A stretch of 32,758 bases of DNA, taken from Nitrospirota bacterium (GTDB lineage: Bacteria; Nitrospirota; Leptospirillia; Leptospirillales; Leptospirillaceae). The notes under the pieces were generated by a model that was not told the DNA's origin, searched no databases, and saw only the letters and a list, made by a program, of their open reading frames with translations. Location of the stretch: assembly GCA_023481175.1 (NCBI GenBank), contig JAMCWM010000047.1:1-32758 (forward strand), given 5' to 3'. A program made the translations under genes and the position numbers. Every line of letters begins with the position of its first letter. The stretch's first letter is position 1. Positions 24,354 through 32,638 of the stretch are shown here, one piece after another.

Positions 24354-26480
24354 TCAGGACGATAACAGATGTCCGGGCGAGGGGACCCCTTTTTCCGTTT
24401 GATCCCCCCGAAGCAACGCGTCCATCTCCGAGGGGGGCTTCGGTCGGCTGAAGAGATACCCTTGCCCAAACTGGCAGCCGGCGTCCCCGAGAAAGCGCTT
24501 CTGTTCCGGCGTCTCGATCCCTTCGGCGATGATTTCGAGCCCCAGACTCCGTGCCATGGCGATGATGGCCCTGGCCAAGACGGCATCGTCCTCGCTGTCG
24601 GGAAGACCGACAATGAAGGAGCGGTCGATCTTGAGACGACTGATCGGATAACGCTTCAGGTAGGAGAGGTTCGAGTACCCCGTCCCGAAATCGTCCACGG
24701 AAAACTGAACCCCCTTTTCGTGGAATTTCTTCATGGTATGAAGAGAATGGTCGATGTTTTCCATAAGAGTCGACTCGGTAATCTCGATCTCGAGGCAGGC
24801 CGGGTCGAAGCCGGTTTCGTCGAGGATGGCGGAGAAGGTCTCGAAGAGGTTCTGATGGAACTGCCGGGGGGAGACGTTCACGGCCAGGCGAAAGGGAGGC
24901 GAAAGTCTCCTCCATTCTCCGAGGGCCCTTCGAATAATGGTCTTTCCCAGGGGAACGATCAGCCCTGTCTCTTCGGAGTAAGGAATGAAATCGTTCGGAT
25001 AGATGATCCCCCGTTCGGGGTGCTGCCATCGGACGAGAGCCTCCATCCCGGAGATCCGTCCGTCCGAAAGAGAGACGAAAGGTTGATAGTGCAGGAGAAA
25101 CTCCTTTCGCTCGAGACCCCTCCTGAGTTCGGTCCCCAGAGTCAGGAGCTTCCGGGATTCCTCGGTCATCTCGGCCGAATAGAAGCGAAAGGTGTCTCCC
25201 CCTGCCCCTTTGGCGCGATACATCGCGATGTCGGCGTTCCGGAGAAGTCCCTCGGCCGTGTCTTCGTCATCGGGAAAAAGCGTCACCCCGAGGCTGATGC
25301 TGGTGAAGAGTTCGTGGACTCCCAGTTTGAAAGGCCTCGAAAAGCACCTCTGGATCTTCGCGACGACGAGATGGGCGTCCTCGGCCCTTCCCATGTTCGC
25401 AAGGATCAGCGCGAACTCGTCCCCCGACAGATGCGCCACCGTGTCCCCTCCCCTGGAAACCTCCCTCAGTCTTTCGGCGACCCTCTTGAGGAGGTCGTCC
25501 CCCACCGAATGGCCCAGACTGTCGTTGACGGTCTTGAAGCGGTCGAGATCGAGAAAGGCCACCCCCACTCGCCGCCCTTTGGTTCTGGCGTCCCTCATGG
25601 CTTCCTCGAGGCGCTCGTGAAAAAGAAGCCTGTTGGGAAGATGCGTGAGGGGATGGTGATGGGCCAGAAAGTGCAGCCGCTCCTCCGAGCGTTTCCGCTC
25701 GGAGATGTCGCGAAGAATGACGGTATACGTGACGCGCCCCTCTTCCGTCAGTTTGGAGATGCTGGCTTCCGCGGGAAAAAGGCTCCCGTCCTTCCTTCGG
25801 GCGAAGATGTCCCGACGCTCTGTCATGGTTCGGGAAAAATCCCGGGAATCCCCGAGGGAGGCCACATGGGCTCTGTGGCGGGTCCGGTCCTTTTCGGGGA
25901 TCAGATTGTCCAGGGAAAGGCCGATCGCCTCTTCCTGCGTATAGCCGAAAATGGTTTCGGCCCCCCGGTTGAAAATCACGATCCTCTGCTCTTCGTCCAC
26001 GGAAATGATGGCATCGGCGGCCATCGTCAGGATATTCTGGAATCGAACCTCGAATTTTCTCCGCTCCTCTTCGGCCCGTCTCCGCCCTCTTTCCGCCGAT
26101 GCCTCCCTCAGTTCGCGCGCCACGGCCGGAATGAGACGCTTGATGTTGTCCTTCATGACATAGTCCTGGGCGCCCTGCCTCATGGCGTTGACGGCGACTT
26201 CCTCCCCGATGGTCCCGGATACGAAAATGAAAGGAAGGACGGGGTCGTGGTCACGGATGATCGCCAGGGCCTGGGTGCCGGTGAACTCCGGCATGCTGTA
26301 GTCGCTGAAGACGATGTCCCAGTGGCGGGTGCGGAGAGCCTCACGAAGGGATTCCGGAGAGTCGACTCTCAGATAAGACGAAGGGAATCCTCCCCGTTCG
26401 AGTTCGCGGAGGAGAAGCCGGCAATCATCCTCGGAGTCCTCGATCACGAGAACATTCAAAAGGGTTCCTGTGCTTTCCAT
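24354..26480 (-). CDS. Response regulator REC-PAS-GGDEF-EAL protein (degenerate GGDEF)
   Basis: A 708-residue paralogue of the protein at 15376-17511. REC (8-125) has Glu14/Asp15, acceptor Asp60 and Lys110. PAS spans about 143-262, GGDEF about 268-435 and EAL about 445-695. The cyclase motif is SGDEF (352-356), and the usual HDPLTGLPNR entry reads HHHPLTHLPNR (274-284), so cyclase activity may be weakened, although an RGGD I-site remains. The EAL side is complete: EAL 480-482, NVSPRQF, EITES, DDFGTGYSN, KIDRSF and AEGIE. Net phosphodiesterase activity is therefore likely. The start ATG at 26478-26480 has AAAGGATA upstream. It begins three bases after the preceding receiver gene, so it is in the same operon. 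Confidence 0.93.
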   Translation of the reverse strand: MESTGTLLNVLVIEDSEDDCRLLLRELERGGFPSSYLRVDSPESLREALRTRHWDIVFSDYSMPEFTGTQALAIIRDHDPVLPFIFVSGTIGEEVAVNAMRQGAQDYVMKDNIKRLIPAVARELREASAERGRRRAEEERRKFEVRFQNILTMAADAIISVDEEQRIVIFNRGAETIFGYTQEEAIGLSLDNLIPEKDRTRHRAHVASLGDSRDFSRTMTERRDIFARRKDGSLFPAEASISKLTEEGRVTYTVILRDISERKRSEERLHFLAHHHPLTHLPNRLLFHERLEEAMRDARTKGRRVGVAFLDLDRFKTVNDSLGHSVGDDLLKRVAERLREVSRGGDTVAHLSGDEFALILANMGRAEDAHLVVAKIQRCFSRPFKLGVHELFTSISLGVTLFPDDEDTAEGLLRNADIAMYRAKGAGGDTFRFYSAEMTEESRKLLTLGTELRRGLERKEFLLHYQPFVSLSDGRISGMEALVRWQHPERGIIYPNDFIPYSEETGLIVPLGKTIIRRALGEWRRLSPPFRLAVNVSPRQFHQNLFETFSAILDETGFDPACLEIEITESTLMENIDHSLHTMKKFHEKGVQFSVDDFGTGYSNLSYLKRYPISRLKIDRSFIVGLPDSEDDAVLARAIIAMARSLGLEIIAEGIETPEQKRFLGDAGCQFGQGYLFSRPKPPSEMDALLRGDQTEKGVPSPGHLLSS

Positions 26481-26483
26481 AAG

Positions 26484-26924
26484 CTATCCTTTCCTTCCGT
26501 CCGGGATCGGCTCGTTCAGAAGGAGCCAATACAGCCCGAGCTGGCGGGCCGCCTCAAGAAATTCGTCGAAGTTTACGGGTTTTCTGACGTAGGAGTTGGC
26601 TCCCAGCGAATATCCGCTGACAACGTCCTGTTCTTCTTTCGAGGAGGTGAGGATGACGACCGGAAGGAGCCTTGTCCGGGGATCGGACCGGATTCTCCGG
26701 AGAACCTCCAGCCCCTCCACCCGGGGAAGCTTGAGGTCGAGCAGAACCAGGGTCGGAAGCTCCGGCGGGTCGGCGGTGTCGACCCCGAACAGCCGGTCGA
26801 GCGCCTCCTGGCCGTCCCGGGCGACGAGAACACGATTTTCGATGTTGTTCCTCTTGAGAGCGCGCAAGGTCAGCAGTTCATCGTCGGGGTTGTCCTCGAC
26901 CAGGAGAATCACCTTATCCTTCAT
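26484..26924 (-). CDS. Single-domain response regulator (Rcp1/CheY-like)
   Basis: A 146-residue receiver with no output domain, clearly paralogous to the one at 17514-17969. Shared blocks include LLDLKLPRVEGLEVLRRI, LTSSKEEQDVV and the C-terminal LGLYWLLLNEP. It has Glu10/Asp11, acceptor Asp63, Thr93 and Lys115. The ATG at 26922-26924 has GGGAG seven bases upstream; an ATG seven codons earlier is less well placed. It sits 17 bp after the kinase gene and three bases before the REC-GGDEF-EAL gene. This is the second gene of module B. Confidence 0.92.
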   Translation of the reverse strand: MKDKVILLVEDNPDDELLTLRALKRNNIENRVLVARDGQEALDRLFGVDTADPPELPTLVLLDLKLPRVEGLEVLRRIRSDPRTRLLPVVILTSSKEEQDVVSGYSLGANSYVRKPVNFDEFLEAARQLGLYWLLLNEPIPDGRKG

Positions 26925-26941
26925 GGAAATCTCCCACAATA

Positions 26942-29900
26942 TCATGTTTTGTTTTCACGATAGTTCAGGGTTGGCCCGGACGCTGAACCGAACCCCCATC
27001 CCTTCTCCTCCTCCAGCGTGAAAAAGAAGGTGGCCCCTTCTCCGGGGGCGCTTTCCGCCCGGATCTTTCCGCCATGCTTGCGGACGACTCTCTGGACGGT
27101 GGCCAGGCCGATCCCGTTTCCGGGAAATTCCCGGGGATCGTGAAATCGCTGGAAGGCCCCGAACAGCTTTCCGGCCCGGGCCATGTCGAAGCCGATCCCG
27201 TTGTCCCGGACGTAATAGACGGGGATATCGGCCTCGATAAACCATCCCACCTCGATCCGGGCGGGATCGGAAAATTTCGTATATTTGAGCGCGTTGTCCA
27301 GAAGGTTGGTGAGGGCGATCCGGAGAAGCCGCGGGTCCCCCCAGACGTCGAGGCCGGGCGCGACGCTCCAGTCCACCTTCCGGCGAGACCGGGAGACCGC
27401 CTCGCCGAGAATGTCTTCGGCCATGGCTCCCAGATTCACCTTCTCCTTGACGACCTCGTTTCGCGTGACGCGCGACAGGTCGAGGAGGTCATCGATCAGC
27501 TGGCCCATCCTCTGGGCGGCATTCCGGACCCGGGCCAGGAAATCCTGCCCTTGCAGGTCGAGACGCTCCGAATAATCCTCGATCAGGGCCTGGCTGAAGC
27601 CGTCGATCGCCCGCAGGGGGGCTCTCAGGTCATGGGAGACGGAGTAGCTGAAGGATTCGATCTCCCGATTGGTCGCCTCGAGATCCGAAGTCCGCCGGGC
27701 GACCTGCCGCTCGAGTTCGGCGGCCCACTCCAGGGCGCGGGCATGGAGCCGGGCCCTTTCCAGTCCGAGCGCCAGCTGGCGGGCCAGATTTTCAAGAAAT
27801 TCCAGTCGGTCCCCCGCGATATCCGAAGGGTCGGGAAAGGCGAGGACAAGAACCCCGGAAGGTTCCGAAGAACCCGGAAGGGGCAGCAATACCAGGACTT
27901 CGATCCCGCTCTTCCAGAGGGTACTCTCCGGCAACTGCTGCCGCCCGAAGAGGGCCGGACGCTCAAGAGGACGCCATTGGAAGGCCAGCTCCCCCATCTC
28001 TTCCGAAAGGCCGGGACCGACCGGAGAACCCGTCCCGGTGAGGCTGGTGTCGGCGATCATTGTCCCGGATTCCGGATCCGGGTGAAAGATGAAGACAAGG
28101 CTTCCGCCGCTTATCTCAAGAATTTCCTTTGCGATGGATCCGAAGAGGGCGGGAAGGTCGGGAGAACTCTCCAGAAGGCCGACAACTCTGTTGATGGCGG
28201 CCAGATCGGCGACGCGACGCTCGAGATCGCGGTTCGCCTTCTCCAGGTCGTTGGACTGCCGGGCCAGAAGGTCCCGGGTCCGGTTCCTCTCCGTCAGGTC
28301 AAGGAGGCTTCCGGTGATTGCCAGCCGGCCCCGGTAGAGGATCCGGACCCCCTGGACCTCCACATCGACCCGTTCCCCGTCCTTTTTCATTCCGCGGAAA
28401 CAGTAATGCAGCTGGGGTGCGGTCCCGTCGAGACGCCTGCGGATGTTGTCCGCCACCAGGCCCCTGTCTTCCGGAGCGGTCAGGTCCTTCGGACCCATGC
28501 GGTCGACGATATCGTCCCGGACGCATCCGAAGATCTTCGCGAAGGCCGGATTGACGTACCGGAACAGGTCGTCCTGGATCAGGTAGACACCCATCAGGGA
28601 CGCGTCGCTGAGAAGCCGGTATCGCTCCTCCGAGGCTTGAAGGGATTCGATCGCAGCCTCGAGTTCCCGGGTCCTCTCCAGGACCATCTCTTCGAGACCC
28701 TCCCGGTAGGCGCGGAGGGATTCTTCCGTCCGGACCCGTTCGCTGATGTCCCTGACGATGGCGACGATAAGGATCTCATCCCCGCTTCGGCCGGGATTGA
28801 GGCTGATCTCCGCGGGGAACTCCGTTCCGTCTTTTCGGAGAGCGTAGAACTTCCTTTCGGGATCCATGGGACGGTAGCCCGGATTTTGGCAATAGCGGGT
28901 CCGGGAGAGGATGTGATCCTTCCGGAATCGTTCGGGAACGAGGATCTCGATCGTCCGGCCCGGAAGGTCGCAAGCCGCATATCCGAAGGTCTCGAGCGCC
29001 TGACGGTTGACGAGGGCGATTCTTCCGGTTTGATCGGTGATGACAATCGCGTCGGGGGCCGCCTCGATCAGATCCCGGAACTTTCCCTCGCTCTTCCGGA
29101 GATCTCCGATTCTGGCCTCAAGGGCAGCATTGGCCTCCCGAAGCTCTTCCGTCCGGGACCGGACCTGAGCCTCGAGCTCCTCGTTGGAGCGTTCGAGGGC
29201 GAGCCGGAAATTTCTGCGCTCCCCGTCGGCCTCGTCGAGCGTCCGCGCGTTCCAGAGAACAAGCCCCACGAAGATGAGCACATTCAGAGTCGCGAAGAGC
29301 GCGAGGCCCAGGTCGAGGTCGTAATATCCGTTCCTTTCTCCATAAAGCCGGAGCCAGCCGGCGAGGGGAGGCACAAGGATGGCCGCGGGAACAAGACGAC
29401 GGGCCATCATCCCCCCGCTCCTCTCTCCCATGATCACCCCCATGAATCCCCTGTCCGGGCGGGCACAGAACAGGGCGAACGCCAATGATGCGATCAGAAA
29501 TGCGGAAAAGGGGGAAAGCCTGGTCGAGAAAGGGGAGGCCAAGAAAAAGGATCTTATCCCGTAAAGATAACCGAGCAGATCAGGAAAGACGACGATCGCA
29601 GAGGCAAGGGCGAGCCATTCCGAGGGGCGGCCCCTCCGGCCGGTTTCGCGATCGATCAGGAAAAGAGCCAAGGCGAGGAAGGGGAGCGCCATCGAGGAAT
29701 CGGGACGGGGGGGAATCCCTCCCGTTCGGGACAGCAGGGGGATGTCGCCGAGGTGGAAGACGGAGAGAAGGCCAAGAGCCGGAAGGAAGGAGAAGGGGAG
29801 CATCACCCCGGAGAGAAGACGTCCGACGGGGAAGTCCAGGACAAAGAAGCCGTCGAAGAGAAGGGCCAGGCCGCCAAAAAGGAGAGCCAGAGCGATTCCC

Positions 29901-30130
29901 GCATTGAGGGGGGCGAATCCGGCTAGGCCAAGCCCGGCGGAAAAAGCCGTCAGCGCTCCAATGACACGGGAGAGAATCCGGAGGACGGAGTGACGGAGGA
30001 CGGAAAGCCCAGAGGAAGTCCCGGTGTCCGCCGGAGGAGTCACCGGTCTCCCCTCCTTCCGGGAAAATTCTCTCGAGGTGTCTGACCGGGAATGATTCGG
30101 GACAGGAGACGGTCCGTTCCAATCTTCCAC
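26942..30130 (-). CDS. Polytopic membrane sensor histidine kinase (PAS-PAS-GAF)
   Basis: A 1062-residue kinase. An N-terminal integral membrane sensor with about eight helices (roughly 45-320) is followed by a coiled coil (RNFRLALERSNEELEAQVR), PAS (about 350-475), PAS (about 505-625), GAF (about 650-795), HisKA with His833 in SVSHDLRAPL, and HATPase_c with LLDNALKY, DNGIGFD and NGIGLA. The membrane part has the look of a MASE-type sensor but is not a family I can name. The start is a GTG at 30128-30130 with AAAGAGA upstream. It heads module B, upstream of the Rcp1-like receiver and the REC-GGDEF-EAL protein. Its C-terminal kinase core closely resembles the module A kinase, whereas the sensory parts differ. 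Confidence 0.92.
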   Translation of the reverse strand: MEDWNGPSPVPNHSRSDTSREFSRKEGRPVTPPADTGTSSGLSVLRHSVLRILSRVIGALTAFSAGLGLAGFAPLNAGIALALLFGGLALLFDGFFVLDFPVGRLLSGVMLPFSFLPALGLLSVFHLGDIPLLSRTGGIPPRPDSSMALPFLALALFLIDRETGRRGRPSEWLALASAIVVFPDLLGYLYGIRSFFLASPFSTRLSPFSAFLIASLAFALFCARPDRGFMGVIMGERSGGMMARRLVPAAILVPPLAGWLRLYGERNGYYDLDLGLALFATLNVLIFVGLVLWNARTLDEADGERRNFRLALERSNEELEAQVRSRTEELREANAALEARIGDLRKSEGKFRDLIEAAPDAIVITDQTGRIALVNRQALETFGYAACDLPGRTIEILVPERFRKDHILSRTRYCQNPGYRPMDPERKFYALRKDGTEFPAEISLNPGRSGDEILIVAIVRDISERVRTEESLRAYREGLEEMVLERTRELEAAIESLQASEERYRLLSDASLMGVYLIQDDLFRYVNPAFAKIFGCVRDDIVDRMGPKDLTAPEDRGLVADNIRRRLDGTAPQLHYCFRGMKKDGERVDVEVQGVRILYRGRLAITGSLLDLTERNRTRDLLARQSNDLEKANRDLERRVADLAAINRVVGLLESSPDLPALFGSIAKEILEISGGSLVFIFHPDPESGTMIADTSLTGTGSPVGPGLSEEMGELAFQWRPLERPALFGRQQLPESTLWKSGIEVLVLLPLPGSSEPSGVLVLAFPDPSDIAGDRLEFLENLARQLALGLERARLHARALEWAAELERQVARRTSDLEATNREIESFSYSVSHDLRAPLRAIDGFSQALIEDYSERLDLQGQDFLARVRNAAQRMGQLIDDLLDLSRVTRNEVVKEKVNLGAMAEDILGEAVSRSRRKVDWSVAPGLDVWGDPRLLRIALTNLLDNALKYTKFSDPARIEVGWFIEADIPVYYVRDNGIGFDMARAGKLFGAFQRFHDPREFPGNGIGLATVQRVVRKHGGKIRAESAPGEGATFFFTLEEEKGWGFGSASGPTLNYRENKT

Positions 30131-30364
30131 TTTTGTCTCTTTCTGAAAGGGCAGACCTTTTCCGCCTCCTTTATTTAAGGCGGATCAGGCCAGCCATTCG
30201 CAGAACAAGAACTCGAGACACCGGATTCAAGAAAAACAGAGTGTCCCGGAATATAACATTGTTCAAGCTTACAACCTCTTGGGGAGGACGGCAATCCTCA
30301 ATCGGCCGACCCTTTAGGCAAAGGCCATTAAGTTATTATAAAATTAAGATATAAATTTTGAAAC

Positions 30365-30520
30365 TCATTCTCGAATGAATAAGTTCTCATCCATGTCCTT
30401 GATCAAATCGAATCGTGGCTCATCCTCCCCCCCACGGAGTCTTGCCCCTTCAATAAGATAAAGGGACTTCGAGCGGATCCGCACGACCCATTCGACCGCA
30501 TCATTCAAAAACTCTGTCAT
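30365..30520 (-). CDS. Possible small protein of 51 residues
   Basis: A 51-codon frame from the ATG at 30518-30520 to TGA at 30365. The composition is protein-like, with alternating hydrophobic and charged residues (EFLNDAVEWVVRIRSKSLYL, then FDLIKDMDENLFIRE). No Shine-Dalgarno sequence is evident and no family is recognised. It may be a small gene or the tail of a lost gene. Confidence 0.35.
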   Translation of the reverse strand: MTEFLNDAVEWVVRIRSKSLYLIEGARLRGGEDEPRFDLIKDMDENLFIRE

Positions 30521-30548
30521 TTATTGTTATCGAAAGAAACGGGAGAGA

Positions 30549-30650
30549 GGCCGATGGTGCTTTTCGAAAGGGGTCCATCGTCGCAACCGTCGCTTCGGGA
30601 AAGAGAATTTACTGCGATGCCGGCTCGTGGCATCCTCGGCCATGGGCATC
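30549..30650 (+). other. Stem-loop-rich segment, possible structured RNA
   Basis: CGATGG/CCATCG (30552-30557 and 30575-30580) encloses an inner CTTT-TCG-AAAG helix. GATGCC (30616-30621) can pair with GGCATC at 30629-30634 or, alternatively, at 30645-30650. GGCCGA (30549-30554) and TCGGCC (30636-30641) could close the whole unit but share three bases with the first stem. Mutually exclusive pairings are suggestive of a switch, but in GC-rich DNA such stems arise by chance. It does not match the c-di-GMP riboswitch consensus. Confidence 0.25.
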
Positions 30651-30925
30651 ATGCTCCAGAGGATGGCCGGGACGACCGACATGTCGGCTGAATTCCGGAA
30701 GGATCCGCAGGCCTTCCCAATCGGGGACTCACGAAAGCGATCAGGGGATGGCGTATAGGGTCAAGACAATCCCCCCGGCCTCTGCCGTCCTCTCCGACAA
30801 CCCTTCACTCACCGGTATCGGGAGAGGGGCAGACGGACTCTCGTTCTCACACGTGAGGCGCCGGGGCAGGAGGAATCCGATCGAGTCCGGGACGCAAGCG
30901 GTCCGGGATCGGATCATCGGAAGGA

Positions 30926-30943
30926 TTTTCAAAACTTTGAAAA
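30926..30943. promoter_or_regulatory. 18-bp perfect palindrome, candidate operator
   Basis: TTTTCAAA-AC-TTTGAAAA is a perfect 8-bp inverted repeat with a 2-bp centre, in the leader region about 220 bp upstream of the plus-strand cyclase start. The length and symmetry suit a dimeric repressor site. The regulator is unknown. Confidence 0.4.
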
Positions 30944-31163
30944 AGTCCGGACGAAGGGGCGTTCTCATGCGACAATCCATCGATTCGTCTGTTGTCCGGG
31001 AAGAAAAAATGGATTGTAATGAAATTGACTCGCAATCGATGCATAATAACCCTTCCGTCCACCGAGAATTTGGAACACAGCTTTGATCCATCGACCACCC
31101 CGATTCCGAAGAGTTCTTCGATCTTGCACGGAGGGGGAACCATCCCAGCGTCAGGGAGCGTTT

Positions 31164-32285
31164 GTGACACCCGACAACCACCTCCACACAATGGTTCCTG
31201 AACTCGACGATGACCCGCCCTTCGTTCGGGACAGAATCCATTTCCTCTATATCGGCGGTTCGATCGGCATCCTTTCTTCGCTTGCGATGACCGCGGTCGA
31301 ACTCTCAAGAAACGAATTTTTCCGCGTCATCCCCTCCATTCTCTTTTCCGGAGTCGCGCCGTTTCTTCTGCTCCTGCTCCACCGGAAACCGGAGAACTAC
31401 AAAAGGGTTCTGACGGGTTTTGCCGGATTGATCCTGGCCCAGCAGATCCTGGGGGCCTTCCTGTCCCTCAACGAAATCCTGATGCTTATCTGGTTTCCGG
31501 TCTTCCCTCTTACCTACTTCTTTCTTCTGGGATACCGGAGGGCGCTCTGGTGGAACGGCATGGCCCTGGGAGGTCTCGCGCTTGGCTACGTCTTTTTCCC
31601 GATTTTAAACCGGATTCCGCCCGTTTCCCTTCCCGTCTTCCTGAGTTCCGTTCTTGCCTATGTCGTTGCCGTGCTGCTCGCCTGGTACCACTACCGGGTC
31701 ATCCATACCTACCAGTCCCGTCTGAAATTCGAGGCTCTTTTCGACAGCCTGACGGGGGCCCTCCTCCGGAAGGCCGGAATCGAGCAGCTGTCGAAGCTGA
31801 TGGGCCAGGCTGACCGGATTCCCGGAATGGAGCTGTCCGTCGCCTTGCTCGACATCGACGACTTCAAGCCCATCAACGATCAGGACGGACACAAGTCGGG
31901 TGACCGCGTTTTGGCGCAGATGTCGGAGTCCATCCGTCACTCCGTCCGGAAAGGGGATTCCTTCGTCCGCCTCGGAGGCGAGGAGTTCCTCCTCCTGCTT
32001 CCGGGACAGCCTCTCGAAGAGTCTCGTCCATTCGCGGAAAGCCTTCGGAAACGGATTGAAAGGGACGTGACGCGCCCCGACGGAACCTCGGTGACCGTCA
32101 GCATCGGCCTGACCCAGTACCGGCCTGGAGAGAGTCTGGGCGACCTTCTTCACCGGGCCGACGAGCTGATGTACGCGGCCAAGAGACGGGGCAAGAATGC
32201 GGTCTGCTGGGAGGACTCCAGACCGGTCATTCCCTCTTCGGAAGGCGCTCCGACGATTCGTCACTCCCCCGATGCTCTTTCGTGA
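31164..32285 (+). CDS. Membrane diguanylate cyclase (GGEEF)
   Basis: A 373-residue protein with five to six transmembrane helices (about residues 25-177), a short helical linker, and a C-terminal GGDEF domain (about 185-350). The active-site motif is GGEEF at 271-275, with an RKGD inhibitory site just before it, and DIDDFKPINDQDGHKSGD (230-247) supplies metal and substrate contacts. There is no EAL domain, so it should only make c-di-GMP. The start is taken as the GTG at 31164 because AGGGAG lies six bases upstream; an ATG nine codons later lacks a site, and a TTG at 31083 is unlikely. It is the only clear plus-strand gene. The membrane part is not one I can name. Confidence 0.88.
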   Translation: MTPDNHLHTMVPELDDDPPFVRDRIHFLYIGGSIGILSSLAMTAVELSRNEFFRVIPSILFSGVAPFLLLLLHRKPENYKRVLTGFAGLILAQQILGAFLSLNEILMLIWFPVFPLTYFFLLGYRRALWWNGMALGGLALGYVFFPILNRIPPVSLPVFLSSVLAYVVAVLLAWYHYRVIHTYQSRLKFEALFDSLTGALLRKAGIEQLSKLMGQADRIPGMELSVALLDIDDFKPINDQDGHKSGDRVLAQMSESIRHSVRKGDSFVRLGGEEFLLLLPGQPLEESRPFAESLRKRIERDVTRPDGTSVTVSIGLTQYRPGESLGDLLHRADELMYAAKRRGKNAVCWEDSRPVIPSSEGAPTIRHSPDALS

Positions 32286-32638
32286 TTGTCCGGAAAACTG
32301 GAACAGGTACCCTGTCTTGGGAGAACTCCGCAGGACGCCATCATCGAAGAACCGAATCCATGGAAGGGAAGAGGGTTCAAAAGGAAAATAGGGTAGGCGG
32401 AGCGGGGATCGAACCTACGGCAACAGCTGTGTAAGTCCCAAATATGTCTTTTTCTAAATTACGAAACATCTACATCTAATAGGCGGGTGTAACAACCGGA
32501 TAAGCACAGTTTATCGTTCCACTTTTTCCGAACGACTTCCCCAATTTTCCTGTCCGACGTTCTGGGTCCACCCCGACCTCCTCGAAAAAAACCGCTCTCG
32601 GAATCGGCTAAAGGGACAACCCCTTCTGGAGCTGACCT
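32286..32638. other. Intergenic region with tRNA-end remnant
   Basis: No gene is supported. It holds the tRNA-like fragment at 32391-32418, an AT-rich patch around 32435-32480, and otherwise featureless sequence. The change in composition just after the tRNA-like fragment suggests a junction. Confidence 0.55.
32391..32418 (-). other. tRNA 3'-end-like remnant (possible att site)
   Basis: On the minus strand the sequence reads GTAGGTTCGATCCCCGC followed by TCCGCCTACC, which looks like the T-arm (GGTTCGATCC) and acceptor 3' strand of a tRNA ending in a near-CCA. The T-stem has a mismatch and no anticodon or D-arm can be folded upstream. It is therefore not a functional tRNA and is better read as the duplicated tRNA end left by an integrating element. 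Confidence 0.45.

Larger units (their letters stand above)
30131..31163. other. Sparse intergenic region between divergent signalling genes
   Basis: About 1 kb between the module B kinase (minus) and the plus-strand diguanylate cyclase. A CCGCCT/AGGCGG stem-loop lies at 30165-30186, just upstream of the kinase start. An AT-rich stretch spans about 30320-30370. Stem-loops lie at 30549-30650 and a palindrome at 30926-30943. Longer open frames across 30741-31308 on either strand show no recognisable family and overlap the start of the cyclase gene. Apart from the separately listed items I see nothing coding. Confidence 0.6.

Noticed and set aside
21129-24365. Very long plus-strand open frame of more than 1000 codons, and similar long ones at 11944-14649, 15490-17487, 24369-26963 and 27074-29488
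   Set aside because: Each lies antisense to a well-supported GGDEF, EAL or kinase gene and has no recognisable domain. Such frames are expected from the codon bias of GC-rich genes.
30541-30660. c-di-GMP-I (GEMM) or fluoride riboswitch upstream of the cyclase
   Set aside because: The segment has a GAAA-type loop and a GTCGCAACC stretch, but the conserved GEMM core (GGGACGCAAAGCC) and the fluoride CTGATGACTCC element are both absent.
30741-31308. Overlapping open frames of 110-170 codons on both strands between the palindrome region and the cyclase gene
   Set aside because: No family resemblance, no good ribosome sites, and the minus-strand frames overlap the start of the cyclase gene. I treat them as chance.
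32391-32480. Complete tRNA gene
   Set aside because: Only the T-arm and acceptor end are recognisable; no anticodon or D-arm stem can be folded in the adjoining sequence and the T-stem has a mismatch.
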